Source: Planctomycetaceae bacterium (GTDB taxonomy: Bacteria > Planctomycetota > Phycisphaerae > UBA1845 > UTPLA1). Taken from it: a stretch of DNA of 64,000 bases. This document shows, piece by piece, positions 8,214 through 16,881 of this stretch. The DNA lies in assembly GCA_006969385.1 (NCBI GenBank), contig CP030884.1, forward strand, positions 4,086,249-4,150,248. The letters run 5' to 3'. The notes beneath the pieces are model-generated. The model saw nothing but the letters and a program-made list of their open reading frames with translations, was not told the origin of the DNA and searched no databases. The first letter of the stretch is position 1. The number at the start of each line of letters is the position of its first letter. Position numbers and translations under genes: made by a program.

Positions 8214-10373
8214 CTAATCAATTACATACAACGACACATGCTCCAGCGCGAACGACCGCTCACCGTCTTCGCGGAAGCGGATGCGGACGTATTGCTTGCG
8301 CATCCGGGTTTCGAGACGGACGACTTCGCCTTCGCCGTAATCTTCGTGGCGCACGCGGCAGCCGGGGTAAAAGCCGTCCACGTATTGCGATTCGATATCC
8401 ATCTGATTGAAGCGCCCCAGATGCGCGAGGCTGCGGTCTTTTTCGTCGACGAATTCGCGCGTGACGATTTCGTCCTCGGGCAGTTGACCCAAAAAGTGCG
8501 ACATCAACGTGCGTTCGGTAACGCCGCGCACCATGCGATACATGGCCCAACTGAGTGTGAGCCGTTTCATGGCGCGGGTCATGCCGACAAAAGCAAGACG
8601 GCGCTCTTCTTCGATACCGCCGAGACGATCTTCAGCGGCGCGTTGGTGGGGCAGCATGCCCTCTTCGAGGCCGATCATAAAGACAATCGGAAATTCGAGA
8701 CCCTTGGCCGCGTGTAGCGTCATCAGTGTAACGGCGCCGCGCTCGTCATCGATCATGTCCTGATCGCTGACGAGGCTGATCTGTTGCAACCACTCGGTTA
8801 AGCTTCCCTCGGGATTCTCAAGGTCGTAATCACCGGCGGCGTTGACGAGTTCGTACACGTTATCGAGCGCGTCGTTTTCGATCTCGCCGCCTTGTTTGTT
8901 GAACTCGGCTTCCAAACCACTGCGTTCGATGACGGCTTGCACGATGCGCTTTACCGGGCGCTCGGGCAGATCGCGCAGGCCGCGAATGAGTTCGGCAAAC
9001 GCGCCAACCTTCTTGCGAGCCGTCTTGAGGGTGCTGATGGTCTCGGCAGCTTGCACCGCGGCGTCGACGGTGATGCCGTTGACGCGGGCATAGTCGGCCA
9101 CGCGTTCGAGCGTGACTTTGCCGATGCCGCGCGTGGGCGTGTTGATGGCGCGCATGAGGGCGGTTTCGTCGGCCGGGTTGGAAATGAGGCGCAGGTAAGA
9201 AAGCGTGTCTTTGATCTCCTTGCGAGCATAAAATTCCACGCCGCGCGCAATCTGATAAGGGATGTGCTTTCGTCGCAGCGCGTCTTCCGCCACGCGGCTC
9301 AGTGCGTTGATGCGATAAAAGATTGCAACGTCGCCCGGTTGGCCGCCCTCGCTGATGTATTGTTCGATCGCCTCGGCAATCTTCTCGGCTTCGATGTTGG
9401 CCGATTCGCAGGTCCAAAGTTCGACGCTCGCGCCAAACTCGTCGGTCGTCCACAGCTTCTTATGCTTGCGATGTTCGTTGTGGGAAATCAGCTCCGAAGC
9501 GGCCGACAGGATGGCACCGCTGCTGCGGAAGTTTTGTTCCAGCCGCACGACTTTGGCGTCTTCATAGTCGGCCTCAAAGTCGAGGATGTTTTGCAAATCG
9601 GCACCGCGCCATGCGTAGATGGACTGATCCGGATCGCCGGTGGCGCATAGGTTGCGATGGGCGCGGGCTAGGTGGGTAGCGATGAGATATTGCGCGTGGT
9701 TGGTATCTTGGTATTCGTCGATTAGCAAATAGCGAAATCGATCGGATAGCGCTAGCCGCACGCCTTTGTTGTCTTCGAGCAGGCGTGCCGTGCGCATCAG
9801 CAAGTCATCAAAATCGCACGCGTTTTGGTCTTCGAGCATGCTTTGGTAGTGCTCGTAAATCTTGGCCACGGCCTTGCCGCTGAAGTCATAGGCCTCGGTG
9901 CTGGCGTATTCGCTGGGTGTTTTGAGATTCTGCTTGGCCTGGCTGATGCGCTCCTGCATGGCACGCGGCGACCAGTTGTCGGCGTTCAAGTCGGATTTGG
10001 ATATCGCTTGCTTCACCAGCGCGCGGCTGTCGGCCTGATCGAAGATCGTGAAGTTGCCTTGCAGGCCGACTTCGGCGGCGTAGGTGCGCAGCAACCGCGC
10101 GCAGAGCGCGTGAAACGTGCAAATCCACATATGACGACCGACACCGAGTGCGGTAATGCGCTCGCGCATCTCGCCGGCGGCTTTGTTGGTAAACGTAATC
10201 GCCAGAATTTCGTCGGCGCGGGCAACCATACGTGCCAGGTACGCCGCCCGGCGCGTAATCACGCGTGTTTTGCCCGACCCCGCACCGGCTAACACCAACA
10301 GCGGTCCGTCCGTGTGTTGCACCGCCTCGGCTTGGGCGTCGGTCAATCCATCCATGAGTTCCGCAGTAGACAT
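8214..10373 (-). CDS. pcrA: ATP-dependent DNA helicase, UvrD/PcrA family
   Basis: A superfamily 1A 3'-5' helicase for nucleotide-excision repair, mismatch repair or replication restart. I chose the ATG at 10373 (MSTAELMDGL, 719 residues) because the conserved domain begins at once; the 74-residue extension to 10595 resembles nothing. Motif I AGAGSGKT is near residue 30, motif II DEYQDTN, motif III region GDPDQSIYAWRGA, motif IV EQNFRSSGAIL, motif V MTLHAAKGLEFPIVF, motif VI RRLAFVGMTRA. The last 60 residues (GCRVRHEDYGEGEV to VSLYVID) match the Tudor-like C-terminal domain that in PcrA/UvrD contacts RNA polymerase. It appears monocistronic. The choice between the uvrD and pcrA names is conventional only. 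Confidence 0.95.
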   Translation of the reverse strand: MSTAELMDGLTDAQAEAVQHTDGPLLVLAGAGSGKTRVITRRAAYLARMVARADEILAITFTNKAAGEMRERITALGVGRHMWICTFHALCARLLRTYAAEVGLQGNFTIFDQADSRALVKQAISKSDLNADNWSPRAMQERISQAKQNLKTPSEYASTEAYDFSGKAVAKIYEHYQSMLEDQNACDFDDLLMRTARLLEDNKGVRLALSDRFRYLLIDEYQDTNHAQYLIATHLARAHRNLCATGDPDQSIYAWRGADLQNILDFEADYEDAKVVRLEQNFRSSGAILSAASELISHNEHRKHKKLWTTDEFGASVELWTCESANIEAEKIAEAIEQYISEGGQPGDVAIFYRINALSRVAEDALRRKHIPYQIARGVEFYARKEIKDTLSYLRLISNPADETALMRAINTPTRGIGKVTLERVADYARVNGITVDAAVQAAETISTLKTARKKVGAFAELIRGLRDLPERPVKRIVQAVIERSGLEAEFNKQGGEIENDALDNVYELVNAAGDYDLENPEGSLTEWLQQISLVSDQDMIDDERGAVTLMTLHAAKGLEFPIVFMIGLEEGMLPHQRAAEDRLGGIEEERRLAFVGMTRAMKRLTLSWAMYRMVRGVTERTLMSHFLGQLPEDEIVTREFVDEKDRSLAHLGRFNQMDIESQYVDGFYPGCRVRHEDYGEGEVVRLETRMRKQYVRIRFREDGERSFALEHVSLYVID

Positions 10374-10740
10374 ACGCGTATGGTATAGAGGGGCGCGGTT
10401 GGTTGGGCAACCGGTGCGTGTCGTCGAGGATGGGTATCGAGTTATTTCATTCCCGGGGGCATCGCCGTCTCGGCAGTGTGTATTCTCTTTTCTAATAGTC
10501 CAAACGCCGATGCTCGCACAGGCGATTCCCGTTATCCGTTGACTAAAGTTGTTGCGAAGAATTGGTCGCACGGATGCACACGTAGCCATTAACACCCGCG
10601 TGAACGGCTGTGGTCACCGAAGCATGTGGCGAATTAACCGGGATTTCGTGGCATTGGTCGGCATTCGCCGTTATCATTAGAAGCAGTCAGTTGTAAATCC
10701 TCTGGCCGTCAGCTCGCTCTCGTACAACGTGGAGTTCCAC
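10374..10740. other. 367-bp divergent intergenic region
   Basis: This is the divergent promoter region between pcrA (minus) and the secreted HExxH gene (plus). It should hold both promoters, but I could not pick convincing -35/-10 pairs. No repeat or RNA element was recognised. Confidence 0.4.
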
Positions 10741-11844
10741 ATGGTCCGGCGAAGCCGAATGCGCCTGTTTCAATTTTCCATTGCTATCTCGATCCTGCTG
10801 TCGATCGTCGCGCTCGCGCTACCTGTAGTTCGTGCCGACGACAAGCCGCCTCCGGTCGGCAGCCGCCCGGTGGATTTGTGGCCGCCCAAAGAACGCGATC
10901 CGAATCAGCAACCCGTCACGCGTTATAAAAAGGATGGTTGGGTTTATTCGGCCTTTCGTGGCAACCCGCAAGACGGCGTTCCATGGGAGCTGGTGGTTTC
11001 GCCCGATCCGGAAAATGACCAAGGTTGGCAACAGGGCAATCCGCAACAAGGGCTTCCGCCGTATCCCGTGTTAAGCGACGAGCAACAGACGCAGTTGCGC
11101 ATTCAGATGCGGCAAAAAAAGAAAAAGTCGAATCAGACGCTCGTGCCGGTAAGCATTCCCGTCATCAAACTGCCCGAATTCGTCTGGCGCAGCCGCTTCC
11201 CTGAAGACTTCACACGCGTCGTCGGCGTCCATTATCACGAATACGTCTCCGAAGATTACGCCCAGATTTTATTTACGATTCACAAAGTCCCGCCGGATGG
11301 CCCCGACGGCAAGCCGCCCGCCGAACACAATGGCAAGTTCGGAACACGGATCGAAGCGACGCTCATGATGCCGGTGCTCTGGCACCTGGATCAGACGATC
11401 GTCGTGCGCGACGACAACATGCAAATCCCCAACAAGACACAACGCGAACCCGTCACTCAGTCGCGCATCGATCACGAATGGGGCCATGCAGATGTGTCGC
11501 GCAAGGTGTTCGTCCGCGGCTTGCAAGGGCCGCAGGATTGGAATCCCGAAGTGCTGACGGGGCGACGCATGCGGATGGCGTATTACTGGAAGCGCGACTT
11601 GATCGGCCGCCAATGGGATGGCTATCAAAAGGGCGAAGAAAAACTGCGTACATTGCGAACGACGATCGCGTTGGTACCGCCCACGCGCTGGTCGAAGTTG
11701 TTGCCGATCCCGCCCGAACGCGTCACGCAGCGACACATCGATAAGTTCAACGAAGAAATCGTCGAAGTCGGCCCGATTCTTTCAGCGCTGGACAAAAAAG
11801 CGCAAGACGAATTCCACGCGCATCACGGCTCGTTTGGTCAGTGA
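10741..11844 (+). CDS. Secreted protein of unknown family with an HExxH motif
   Basis: I used the ATG at 10741, seven bases after GGAG; an in-frame GTG at 10729 is an alternative. The first 30 or so residues form a signal peptide (VRRSRMRLFQFSIAISILL, cleavage near VVRA). The mature protein has a Pro/Gln-rich first half (positions about 35-135) and a basic stretch RQKKKKS. Near the middle is RIDHEWGHADVS, which contains HEWGH (residues 245-249 from this start), the HExxH zinc-protease signature. I do not see an obvious third ligand, so metalloprotease function is a suggestion, not a claim. It ends by overlapping the stop of the convergent KDPG aldolase gene by 7 bp. No family assignment is offered. 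Confidence 0.8.
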   Translation: MVRRSRMRLFQFSIAISILLSIVALALPVVRADDKPPPVGSRPVDLWPPKERDPNQQPVTRYKKDGWVYSAFRGNPQDGVPWELVVSPDPENDQGWQQGNPQQGLPPYPVLSDEQQTQLRIQMRQKKKKSNQTLVPVSIPVIKLPEFVWRSRFPEDFTRVVGVHYHEYVSEDYAQILFTIHKVPPDGPDGKPPAEHNGKFGTRIEATLMMPVLWHLDQTIVVRDDNMQIPNKTQREPVTQSRIDHEWGHADVSRKVFVRGLQGPQDWNPEVLTGRRMRMAYYWKRDLIGRQWDGYQKGEEKLRTLRTTIALVPPTRWSKLLPIPPERVTQRHIDKFNEEIVEVGPILSALDKKAQDEFHAHHGSFGQ

Positions 11845-12491
11845 TTGCCGCGCCAGTTGTTTAAGTCTTCGATAATCTTGGCCGCGCGTTTTTCAATCGC
11901 GGCGTAGTTTTCATTTTTCATGTCGTCGTCGGTGAACAGCGACCGTACGAAGCCGACGCCGACCGCACCCGCATTGAGAATGTGGATGAAATTCTCCGGC
12001 GTCGCGCCCGAGGTCGGAAAGATCCTAAGCGTGGGCAATGGCCCCATGATAGAGCGCACATATTCCGCCACGTTGCCGCTTGCCGGGAAATATTTGATCA
12101 GGTCGGCACCGGCGCGCTGGGCCATCACCATTTCGTTGGGCGTTACGCATCCGGGGATCATGACGGCGCCCAGACGCTGAGCTTCGGCGATGATCTCCGG
12201 ATCGGCGATGGGAGAGACGAGAAATTTCGCACCGGCCTCGACGGCTTGCTGCGCGTCTTCGATGGTCAGCACGGTACCCGCACCGATCGTGAGATCGGCG
12301 TCGGCGGAGAATTCCGCAATCAATCCGAATGCGTCGGGCGTGGTCAGCGTGAACTCGAGCAGCCGAAAACCACCGGCCTGGGCCGCGCGCATCGCCGCGT
12401 GAGCGCTGGCGCGACTATTGCTGCGCATAATGGCGCTAACGCGGTGGTCGAGGATGATTTGCAGCGTTTGTTCTTTGTTGAGCATGGTCAT
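11838..12491 (-). CDS. eda: KDPG/KHG aldolase (2-dehydro-3-deoxy-phosphogluconate aldolase)
   Basis: A class I aldolase that splits 2-keto-3-deoxy-6-phosphogluconate into pyruvate and glyceraldehyde-3-phosphate (Entner-Doudoroff or uronate catabolism). The 217 residues match the family. Glu46 (LLEFTLTTP) and the Schiff-base Lys133 (DLIKYFPAS) are present, as are GAGTVL, FLVSPIADP and IPGCVTPNE. The ATG at 12491 is used; a second ATG two codons on is equally possible. No dehydratase or sugar kinase lies beside it, so the pathway it serves here cannot be read from context. Its 3' end overlaps the convergent HExxH gene by 7 bp. Confidence 0.95.
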   Translation of the reverse strand: MTMLNKEQTLQIILDHRVSAIMRSNSRASAHAAMRAAQAGGFRLLEFTLTTPDAFGLIAEFSADADLTIGAGTVLTIEDAQQAVEAGAKFLVSPIADPEIIAEAQRLGAVMIPGCVTPNEMVMAQRAGADLIKYFPASGNVAEYVRSIMGPLPTLRIFPTSGATPENFIHILNAGAVGVGFVRSLFTDDDMKNENYAAIEKRAAKIIEDLNNWRGNH

Positions 12492-12713
12492 GGTCCGTTA
12501 TTAAAGCACCTGTACGACTGGATGGCGAGAGGGCCCCAACGGCGATCCGTCGAAATAGACAGAAGGCTAAATCCGAGCGCGCTACGATGCCGTCGCGGCT
12601 TACGGCAGCCGACCTCGACGGCACCCTGTGTCGGTGTCCCTTATGCGGTGCTCCCTTCCGAGTCCGTCCGCGAAACGGGCCTCTCCATTTCGCTTATGGG
12701 ACTGCGCCGTTGC

Positions 12714-12743
12714 TTTACTCCCTGCCGCCCCGGCGTCTACAAT
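12714..12743 (+). promoter_or_regulatory. Possible sigma-70-type promoter for the modular surface protein
   Basis: TACAAT at 12738-12743 matches five of six bases of a -10 box. TTTACT at 12714-12719, 18 bp upstream, is a weak -35. It lies about 75 bp before the ATG at 12817, which has a strong AAGGAGGGG ribosome-binding site. The rest of the 325-bp gap after eda (12492-12816) shows nothing I recognise. Single-site prediction, low certainty. Confidence 0.3.
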
Positions 12744-12816
12744 GTTGGTCCCAGAGGGATTAAGAAGATTTTTCGCGTCTAAACCTACCCAAGGAAGATA
12801 TCAAGGAGGGGCTTTG

Positions 12817-15800
12817 ATGAAAGCTCGAAAGTTGTTTTGTTCGTTAATTGCGTGCGCGCTGTTCGCTGCAGTCAGCGCGCAGGCGTCGGCACAGGTCACG
12901 ATTGATTTTGAAGAATTTCAAACCGGCGAGATCGTCAGCCAAATTAACACGAGCGCTGGACCGATCACAGTGTTTGGTACAAACCCGTTTGGATCAACCA
13001 TCGGTGACAACACAGCCGTCATTTTTGACTCAGCCAATCCGACTGGCGGTGACGTTGACTTGGGTACGCCAAACGGTGTCGCAGTCCCAGGCGGCCCCGG
13101 TGTCGGTGATGCCGGTGAAAGCGGCCCGTTTATCAATGACCAAGCGATGGGCAATGTGCTAATCATCGCAGCCAATGTGAACGACACAAACCCCGCCGAC
13201 GGGTTCGTCGACGATCCGAACGACACGAACAACCCGGATACAGCAATCGATTTTGACTTCTCGGCCATCGGGACGGTTTCCGTCAATTCGATGAAGGTGC
13301 TCGATATCGAAGATTTCGGCAATTTCCGAAACGTCACATTTTTTGATGAGAACAACAACCAAATCGGCATTCAAGTACCGATCCCCACCGTCGGTGATAA
13401 CGGTGTGACGACGATGAACTTTACCGGTGCAACGGGTGTGGCACGCATGTTGGTCATGCTCGAAGGCTCTGGAGCGATCGACGATATTGTCTTTACGGCA
13501 GGGCCACCGATGAATGGCGCTTGTTGCTTGATCGAACAAAGTCAATTGACCTGTCAGGATGGACTAACCGAATTGGAATGCACCGAGCAATTCGACGGTA
13601 CCTTCCTCGGTGTCGGTTCGACCTGTATGGACGATTCCGATGGCGACGGTGTAACCGACTGTTTCGACTTGTGCCCCGAAACCGAAACGGACGCGGAGGT
13701 CGATGACAACGGTTGCCAAATCATCACGCTCGACGCGGGTGGTCCGTATGTGATGCCCTGTATGGTCGGCGGCAGCGAAATGATTGAGTTCATGCTCGAC
13801 GGTTCGTTTAGCGGACAATTGCCGCCGGGTGCCACGTTGCAGTTCATGTGGTTCACGTCGTGCCCGCCGGGAACCTCGTTTGCTGATGAAAACGCGCTCG
13901 ATACGACCTTTACCTTCGATACGTCCGTGACCGGCTGTCCGCTCAGTTGCACTGTCATTCTCACGGCCGAGGTAGTTACGACTGGCGACGGCACACCGTT
14001 CCCGGGCGCGGGAACGCCCACGCCGGATGAAGAGCCGGTGCTGCTGCCGCCCGCCGCCGAAATGGGCGCATGCTGTAACCGCATGCAGGGTGGCTGTACC
14101 GAAACGACGGAAGCCGCCTGTTTGCAGGCCGGTGGTGAATTCTTCGCCGGTGAAGACTGCATGGGTGATGCCGATGCCGATGGCGTCAGCGACGTTTGCG
14201 ATTTGTGCCCGGATACGCCCGCCGGCGTGGCGGTTGACGTCAACGGTTGTCAGGAAATCACGCTCGATCCAGGTGGTCCTTACGTCGAACAATGCGAAGA
14301 AAACGGCAGTGAGATGATCGTGATTCCGCTGTCGGGTTCGTTCACCGGCCAAGTTCCGATGGGCGCCACGCTCACCACGACGTGGAGCACGAACTGCGCT
14401 GGTGCGACGATCGCCGATCCCAATGCATTGATGACGACGCTGACGATCGATACGTCGGTTGCCGGTTGTCCGGTCAACTGTATGGTCACGCTTTCGGGAA
14501 CGATTACGACTGGCCCGGGTAACGACCCTGTTCCCGGTACGCCCGATCCCGATCCGCAAGACGAGCCGGTAACGCTTATGCCCGATGATATGGGGGCATG
14601 TTGTGATCGCACTGCCGGCGGCTGTACGGTCTTGACGATGTCAGAATGTGAAGCAGCGGGCGGCAGTTTCGTCTTAGGGGCAAGCTGCGCGGGCGATGGT
14701 GACGAAGACGGTGTCGCGGATGCATGCGATCTGTGTCCCGAAACGGAGCCCGAGTCGACCGTTGACGCCAATGGTTGTTCGCCGATTACGCTCGATCCCG
14801 GTGGCCCTTATGAAGAACCGTGCGACACCGGAGCGGGAGAAATCATTGTGATTCCGCTTTCGGGTTCGTTCTCTGGTCAGGTGCCAGATGGCGCGATGTT
14901 ATCGATCATGTGGACCACCGATTGCCCGGGTGCCGTGATTGCCGATCCGACATCCTTGATGACCACGTTGACGATCGATACGGCGGTGGCCGGCTGTCCG
15001 CTAACTTGTATGGTGTCGTTGACTGGCATGGTGACCACCGATCCGGGTGGTGACCCGGTGCCGGGTACGCCCGATCCGACGCCGGGTGATACACCGGTGA
15101 CGTTGTTCGTTGACTGTAACGACAACGATGTCGACGATGCCGACGATATCGCCAACGGCACCAGCACCGATTGCAACGCCAACGGCATTCCCGACGAATG
15201 CGAAAACCTAGCCGATTGTAACGAGAATGGCGTGCCGGATATCTGCGACATCGATCCGAACGATCCGGACGGCGACGGCAGCAGCAGCGACGATTGCAAC
15301 AACAACGAAACGCCCGACGAGTGCGAAATCGACGAAAATAGCACGGCACCGGGCGGCCCGTTCTTCTGCACCGAAAACTGCGACCCCGATTGCAACAACA
15401 ACGGCGTTCCGGACGAATGCGATATCGACAACGGCACCAGCCAGGATTGCAACGAAAATGGTGTTCCGGACGAATGTGATATTGAAGACGGCACCAGCCC
15501 CGACTGTAACAGCAACGGCACGCCGGATGAGTGCGAGATCGATATGAACAGCCTCGCTCCGGGTGGTCCGTACTTCTGTATTGCCGACTGTGCGGCGGAC
15601 TGTAACACCAACGGTATTCCCGATGAGTGTGACATCGATCCGTCCGACCCCGATGGCAACGGTGAAGTGAGTGCCGACTGTCAGCCGAACGGCATTCCGG
15701 ACGAATGCGACGTTGCAACCGGCGATCCGGACGGCAATGGCGAAGTCAGTGAAGACACCGACGGCAATGGCATTCCCGATGAATGCGAAGAGCCGGGTGG

Positions 15801-16083
15801 TCCGCAGCCGGTGCCCGCCCAGGCATGCTGTTTGATGAACGGTGACTGTATCTTGGTCATGCCGGACGAATGTGGACCGATGGGCGGCATGGCTCAGGGT
15901 GACGGTACGACCTGTGAATCGGTCGATTGCTGTGACGAAAGCGCGATTGGCTTCAACATCCTGTTTAGTTTGCTGTTCCACGCACCCGTTTGTGGTGGCG
16001 TCTGTGGTATCACGGCCATCGGCACCTTTGCCGGTATGGTGATGATGCGACGCAATCGCCGCCGCCGACGCTCGGCGCGTTAA
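12817..16083 (+). CDS. Large modular surface protein: three Cys-rich/TSP3/Ig-like modules, NGIPDEC repeats and C-terminal anchor
   Basis: The ATG at 12817 follows AAGGAGGGG and starts a signal peptide (cleavage near ASAQV), giving 1088 residues. Residues about 28-230 form an N-terminal domain of the type seen in exported PEP-CTERM-like proteins. Three homologous modules follow at about 232-415, 416-591 and 592-764. Each has MGACC or similar, a calcium-type DGDGVxD loop with DLCP, then an Ig-like part starting ITLDPGGPY. Residues about 765-995 are a chain of DCNxNGIPDECD repeats, acidic and Cys-rich, probably Ca-binding. A second ACC motif precedes the C-terminus, which reads GGVCG (1060-1064), a hydrophobic helix and RRNRRRRRSAR: a tripartite sorting-type tail. 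Probable role: surface structure or adhesion. It is followed by a strong terminator, so it is monocistronic. Confidence 0.85.
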   Translation: MKARKLFCSLIACALFAAVSAQASAQVTIDFEEFQTGEIVSQINTSAGPITVFGTNPFGSTIGDNTAVIFDSANPTGGDVDLGTPNGVAVPGGPGVGDAGESGPFINDQAMGNVLIIAANVNDTNPADGFVDDPNDTNNPDTAIDFDFSAIGTVSVNSMKVLDIEDFGNFRNVTFFDENNNQIGIQVPIPTVGDNGVTTMNFTGATGVARMLVMLEGSGAIDDIVFTAGPPMNGACCLIEQSQLTCQDGLTELECTEQFDGTFLGVGSTCMDDSDGDGVTDCFDLCPETETDAEVDDNGCQIITLDAGGPYVMPCMVGGSEMIEFMLDGSFSGQLPPGATLQFMWFTSCPPGTSFADENALDTTFTFDTSVTGCPLSCTVILTAEVVTTGDGTPFPGAGTPTPDEEPVLLPPAAEMGACCNRMQGGCTETTEAACLQAGGEFFAGEDCMGDADADGVSDVCDLCPDTPAGVAVDVNGCQEITLDPGGPYVEQCEENGSEMIVIPLSGSFTGQVPMGATLTTTWSTNCAGATIADPNALMTTLTIDTSVAGCPVNCMVTLSGTITTGPGNDPVPGTPDPDPQDEPVTLMPDDMGACCDRTAGGCTVLTMSECEAAGGSFVLGASCAGDGDEDGVADACDLCPETEPESTVDANGCSPITLDPGGPYEEPCDTGAGEIIVIPLSGSFSGQVPDGAMLSIMWTTDCPGAVIADPTSLMTTLTIDTAVAGCPLTCMVSLTGMVTTDPGGDPVPGTPDPTPGDTPVTLFVDCNDNDVDDADDIANGTSTDCNANGIPDECENLADCNENGVPDICDIDPNDPDGDGSSSDDCNNNETPDECEIDENSTAPGGPFFCTENCDPDCNNNGVPDECDIDNGTSQDCNENGVPDECDIEDGTSPDCNSNGTPDECEIDMNSLAPGGPYFCIADCAADCNTNGIPDECDIDPSDPDGNGEVSADCQPNGIPDECDVATGDPDGNGEVSEDTDGNGIPDECEEPGGPQPVPAQACCLMNGDCILVMPDECGPMGGMAQGDGTTCESVDCCDESAIGFNILFSLLFHAPVCGGVCGITAIGTFAGMVMMRRNRRRRRSAR

Positions 16084-16138
16084 GCGTTGGGGGGACGCAC
16101 GATGCACGTGTGCTCTGGTTAGTTTGAATAAGTGATTC

Positions 16139-16174
16139 AGCCGCGTTTGCGCTCACCGCAAACGCGGCTTTTTT
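16139..16174 (+). terminator. Rho-independent terminator
   Basis: A perfect 13-bp stem (16139-16151 with 16157-16169), a 5-nt loop and a run of six T ending at 16174. It lies 56 bp after the stop of the modular surface protein and ends its transcript. Confidence 0.93.
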
Positions 16175-16214
16175 CTGCGCTGAAGTAATCGTGGAAAGTA
16201 AAGCATGATCACGA

Positions 16215-16352
16215 CCATAAAACACCAGTTGCAAACGCGTGCACAGAATTAGAGCCGCGCCCGTCAGGAAGCGGTAGGCGTTGAATGTTGCGGGGGCCAA
16301 CGGTGAGTCACGCGATACCCACCACAAAACACCGGTCGCAAACCAGTGCCAC
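16215..16352. repeat. Imperfect 30-bp direct repeat pair
   Basis: CCATAAAACACCAGTTGCAA starts at 16215 and CCACAAAACACCGGTCGCAA at 16322, each followed by a related stretch (ACGCGTGCAC and ACCAGTGCCAC). The copies are 107 bp apart in the gap between the terminator and the mini-lipoprotein operon. Function unknown; it may be a duplicated regulatory site or a remnant of a dispersed repeat. Confidence 0.45.
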
Positions 16353-16362
16353 AACGCAAAAT

Positions 16363-16581
16363 TTACAGCCGCAGGACGTTGGCGACGACGACGCTAACAA
16401 CATCGATGATCGCCGTGCTGAATAGATTCTGCAGCTCAAAATTGAGCGCGCCGATGGGGTCGGGGAAGCAGCCGGTTAGCTGAAACACCGGCGCGGCGGC
16501 CATGACGGCCAGCCAGCGGCGCCGCCGGGCGACGCCGACGAACATTCGGTTGGAGCGTTTGTTTCGGGAAGATCGTTTCAT
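16363..16581 (-). CDS. Mini-lipoprotein, third gene of a three-gene cassette
   Basis: 72 residues from an ATG preceded by TTGGAGG. A very basic N-terminus (MKRSSRNKRS, later RRRR) precedes a hydrophobic stretch ending in the lipobox LTGC (Cys38), followed by FPDPIGALNFELQNL and a hydrophobic C-terminus rich in Val and Ile (STAIIDVVSVVVANVLRL). The mature part would be only about 35 residues, membrane-bound at both ends. It lies 21 bp after the next mini-lipoprotein gene, so they are surely co-transcribed. No family recognised; the strong ribosome-binding site and conserved layout argue for a real gene. Confidence 0.72.
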   Translation of the reverse strand: MKRSSRNKRSNRMFVGVARRRRWLAVMAAAPVFQLTGCFPDPIGALNFELQNLFSTAIIDVVSVVVANVLRL

Positions 16582-16602
16582 GCTGGTGCCTCCAATCCCC
16601 GC

Positions 16603-16806
16603 TTAGGCGAGCCCAAAAAAGCCGAACAGGTTATTGAAGAAACCGGCGATGACCGTCTGCACGACGATGGCCGACGTGAACACCACGTTTTCGCCGACCA
16701 CACCGCGCAGGTCGCGGTCGGTAATGCAACCGGTCATAAAAAACACCGTCAGCATGACCAATAGGCCGTGCATGACGGTGTATCGCAATCTTGAGGCCTT
16801 CCACAT
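16603..16806 (-). CDS. Mini-lipoprotein, second gene of a three-gene cassette
   Basis: 67 residues from an ATG preceded by GGGAGGTGA. A short basic start (MWKASRLRYT) leads into a hydrophobic signal and lipobox MTGC (Cys27), then ITDRDLRGVVGENVVF and a hydrophobic C-terminal half (AIVVQTVIAGFFNNLFGFFG). The plan is the same as in its two neighbours: signal, lipobox, a short polar piece with DP/DRD-LR, then a membrane-seeking tail. The gap to the upstream member is 75 bp and to the downstream member 21 bp. Function unknown. Confidence 0.72.
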   Translation of the reverse strand: MWKASRLRYTVMHGLLVMLTVFFMTGCITDRDLRGVVGENVVFTSAIVVQTVIAGFFNNLFGFFGLA

Positions 16807-16881
16807 GATCCACTCACCTCCCTGATTAAGGATCGTGACGGAGTTACGAGGTAAGGCCGTATGTTAGCTGCGGATCGAAAC

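Noticed and set aside
14280..16107. Several long minus-strand frames opposite the modular surface protein
   Set aside because: Biased codon use in the Asp/Cys/Asn-rich plus-strand gene leaves the opposite strand open. The translations are repetitive shadows with no start signals.
16010..16354. 114-codon minus-strand frame overlapping the end of the modular protein and its terminator
   Set aside because: It runs across the strong terminator and antisense to a clear gene. Its hydrophobic peptide is explained by the repeated non-coding sequence.
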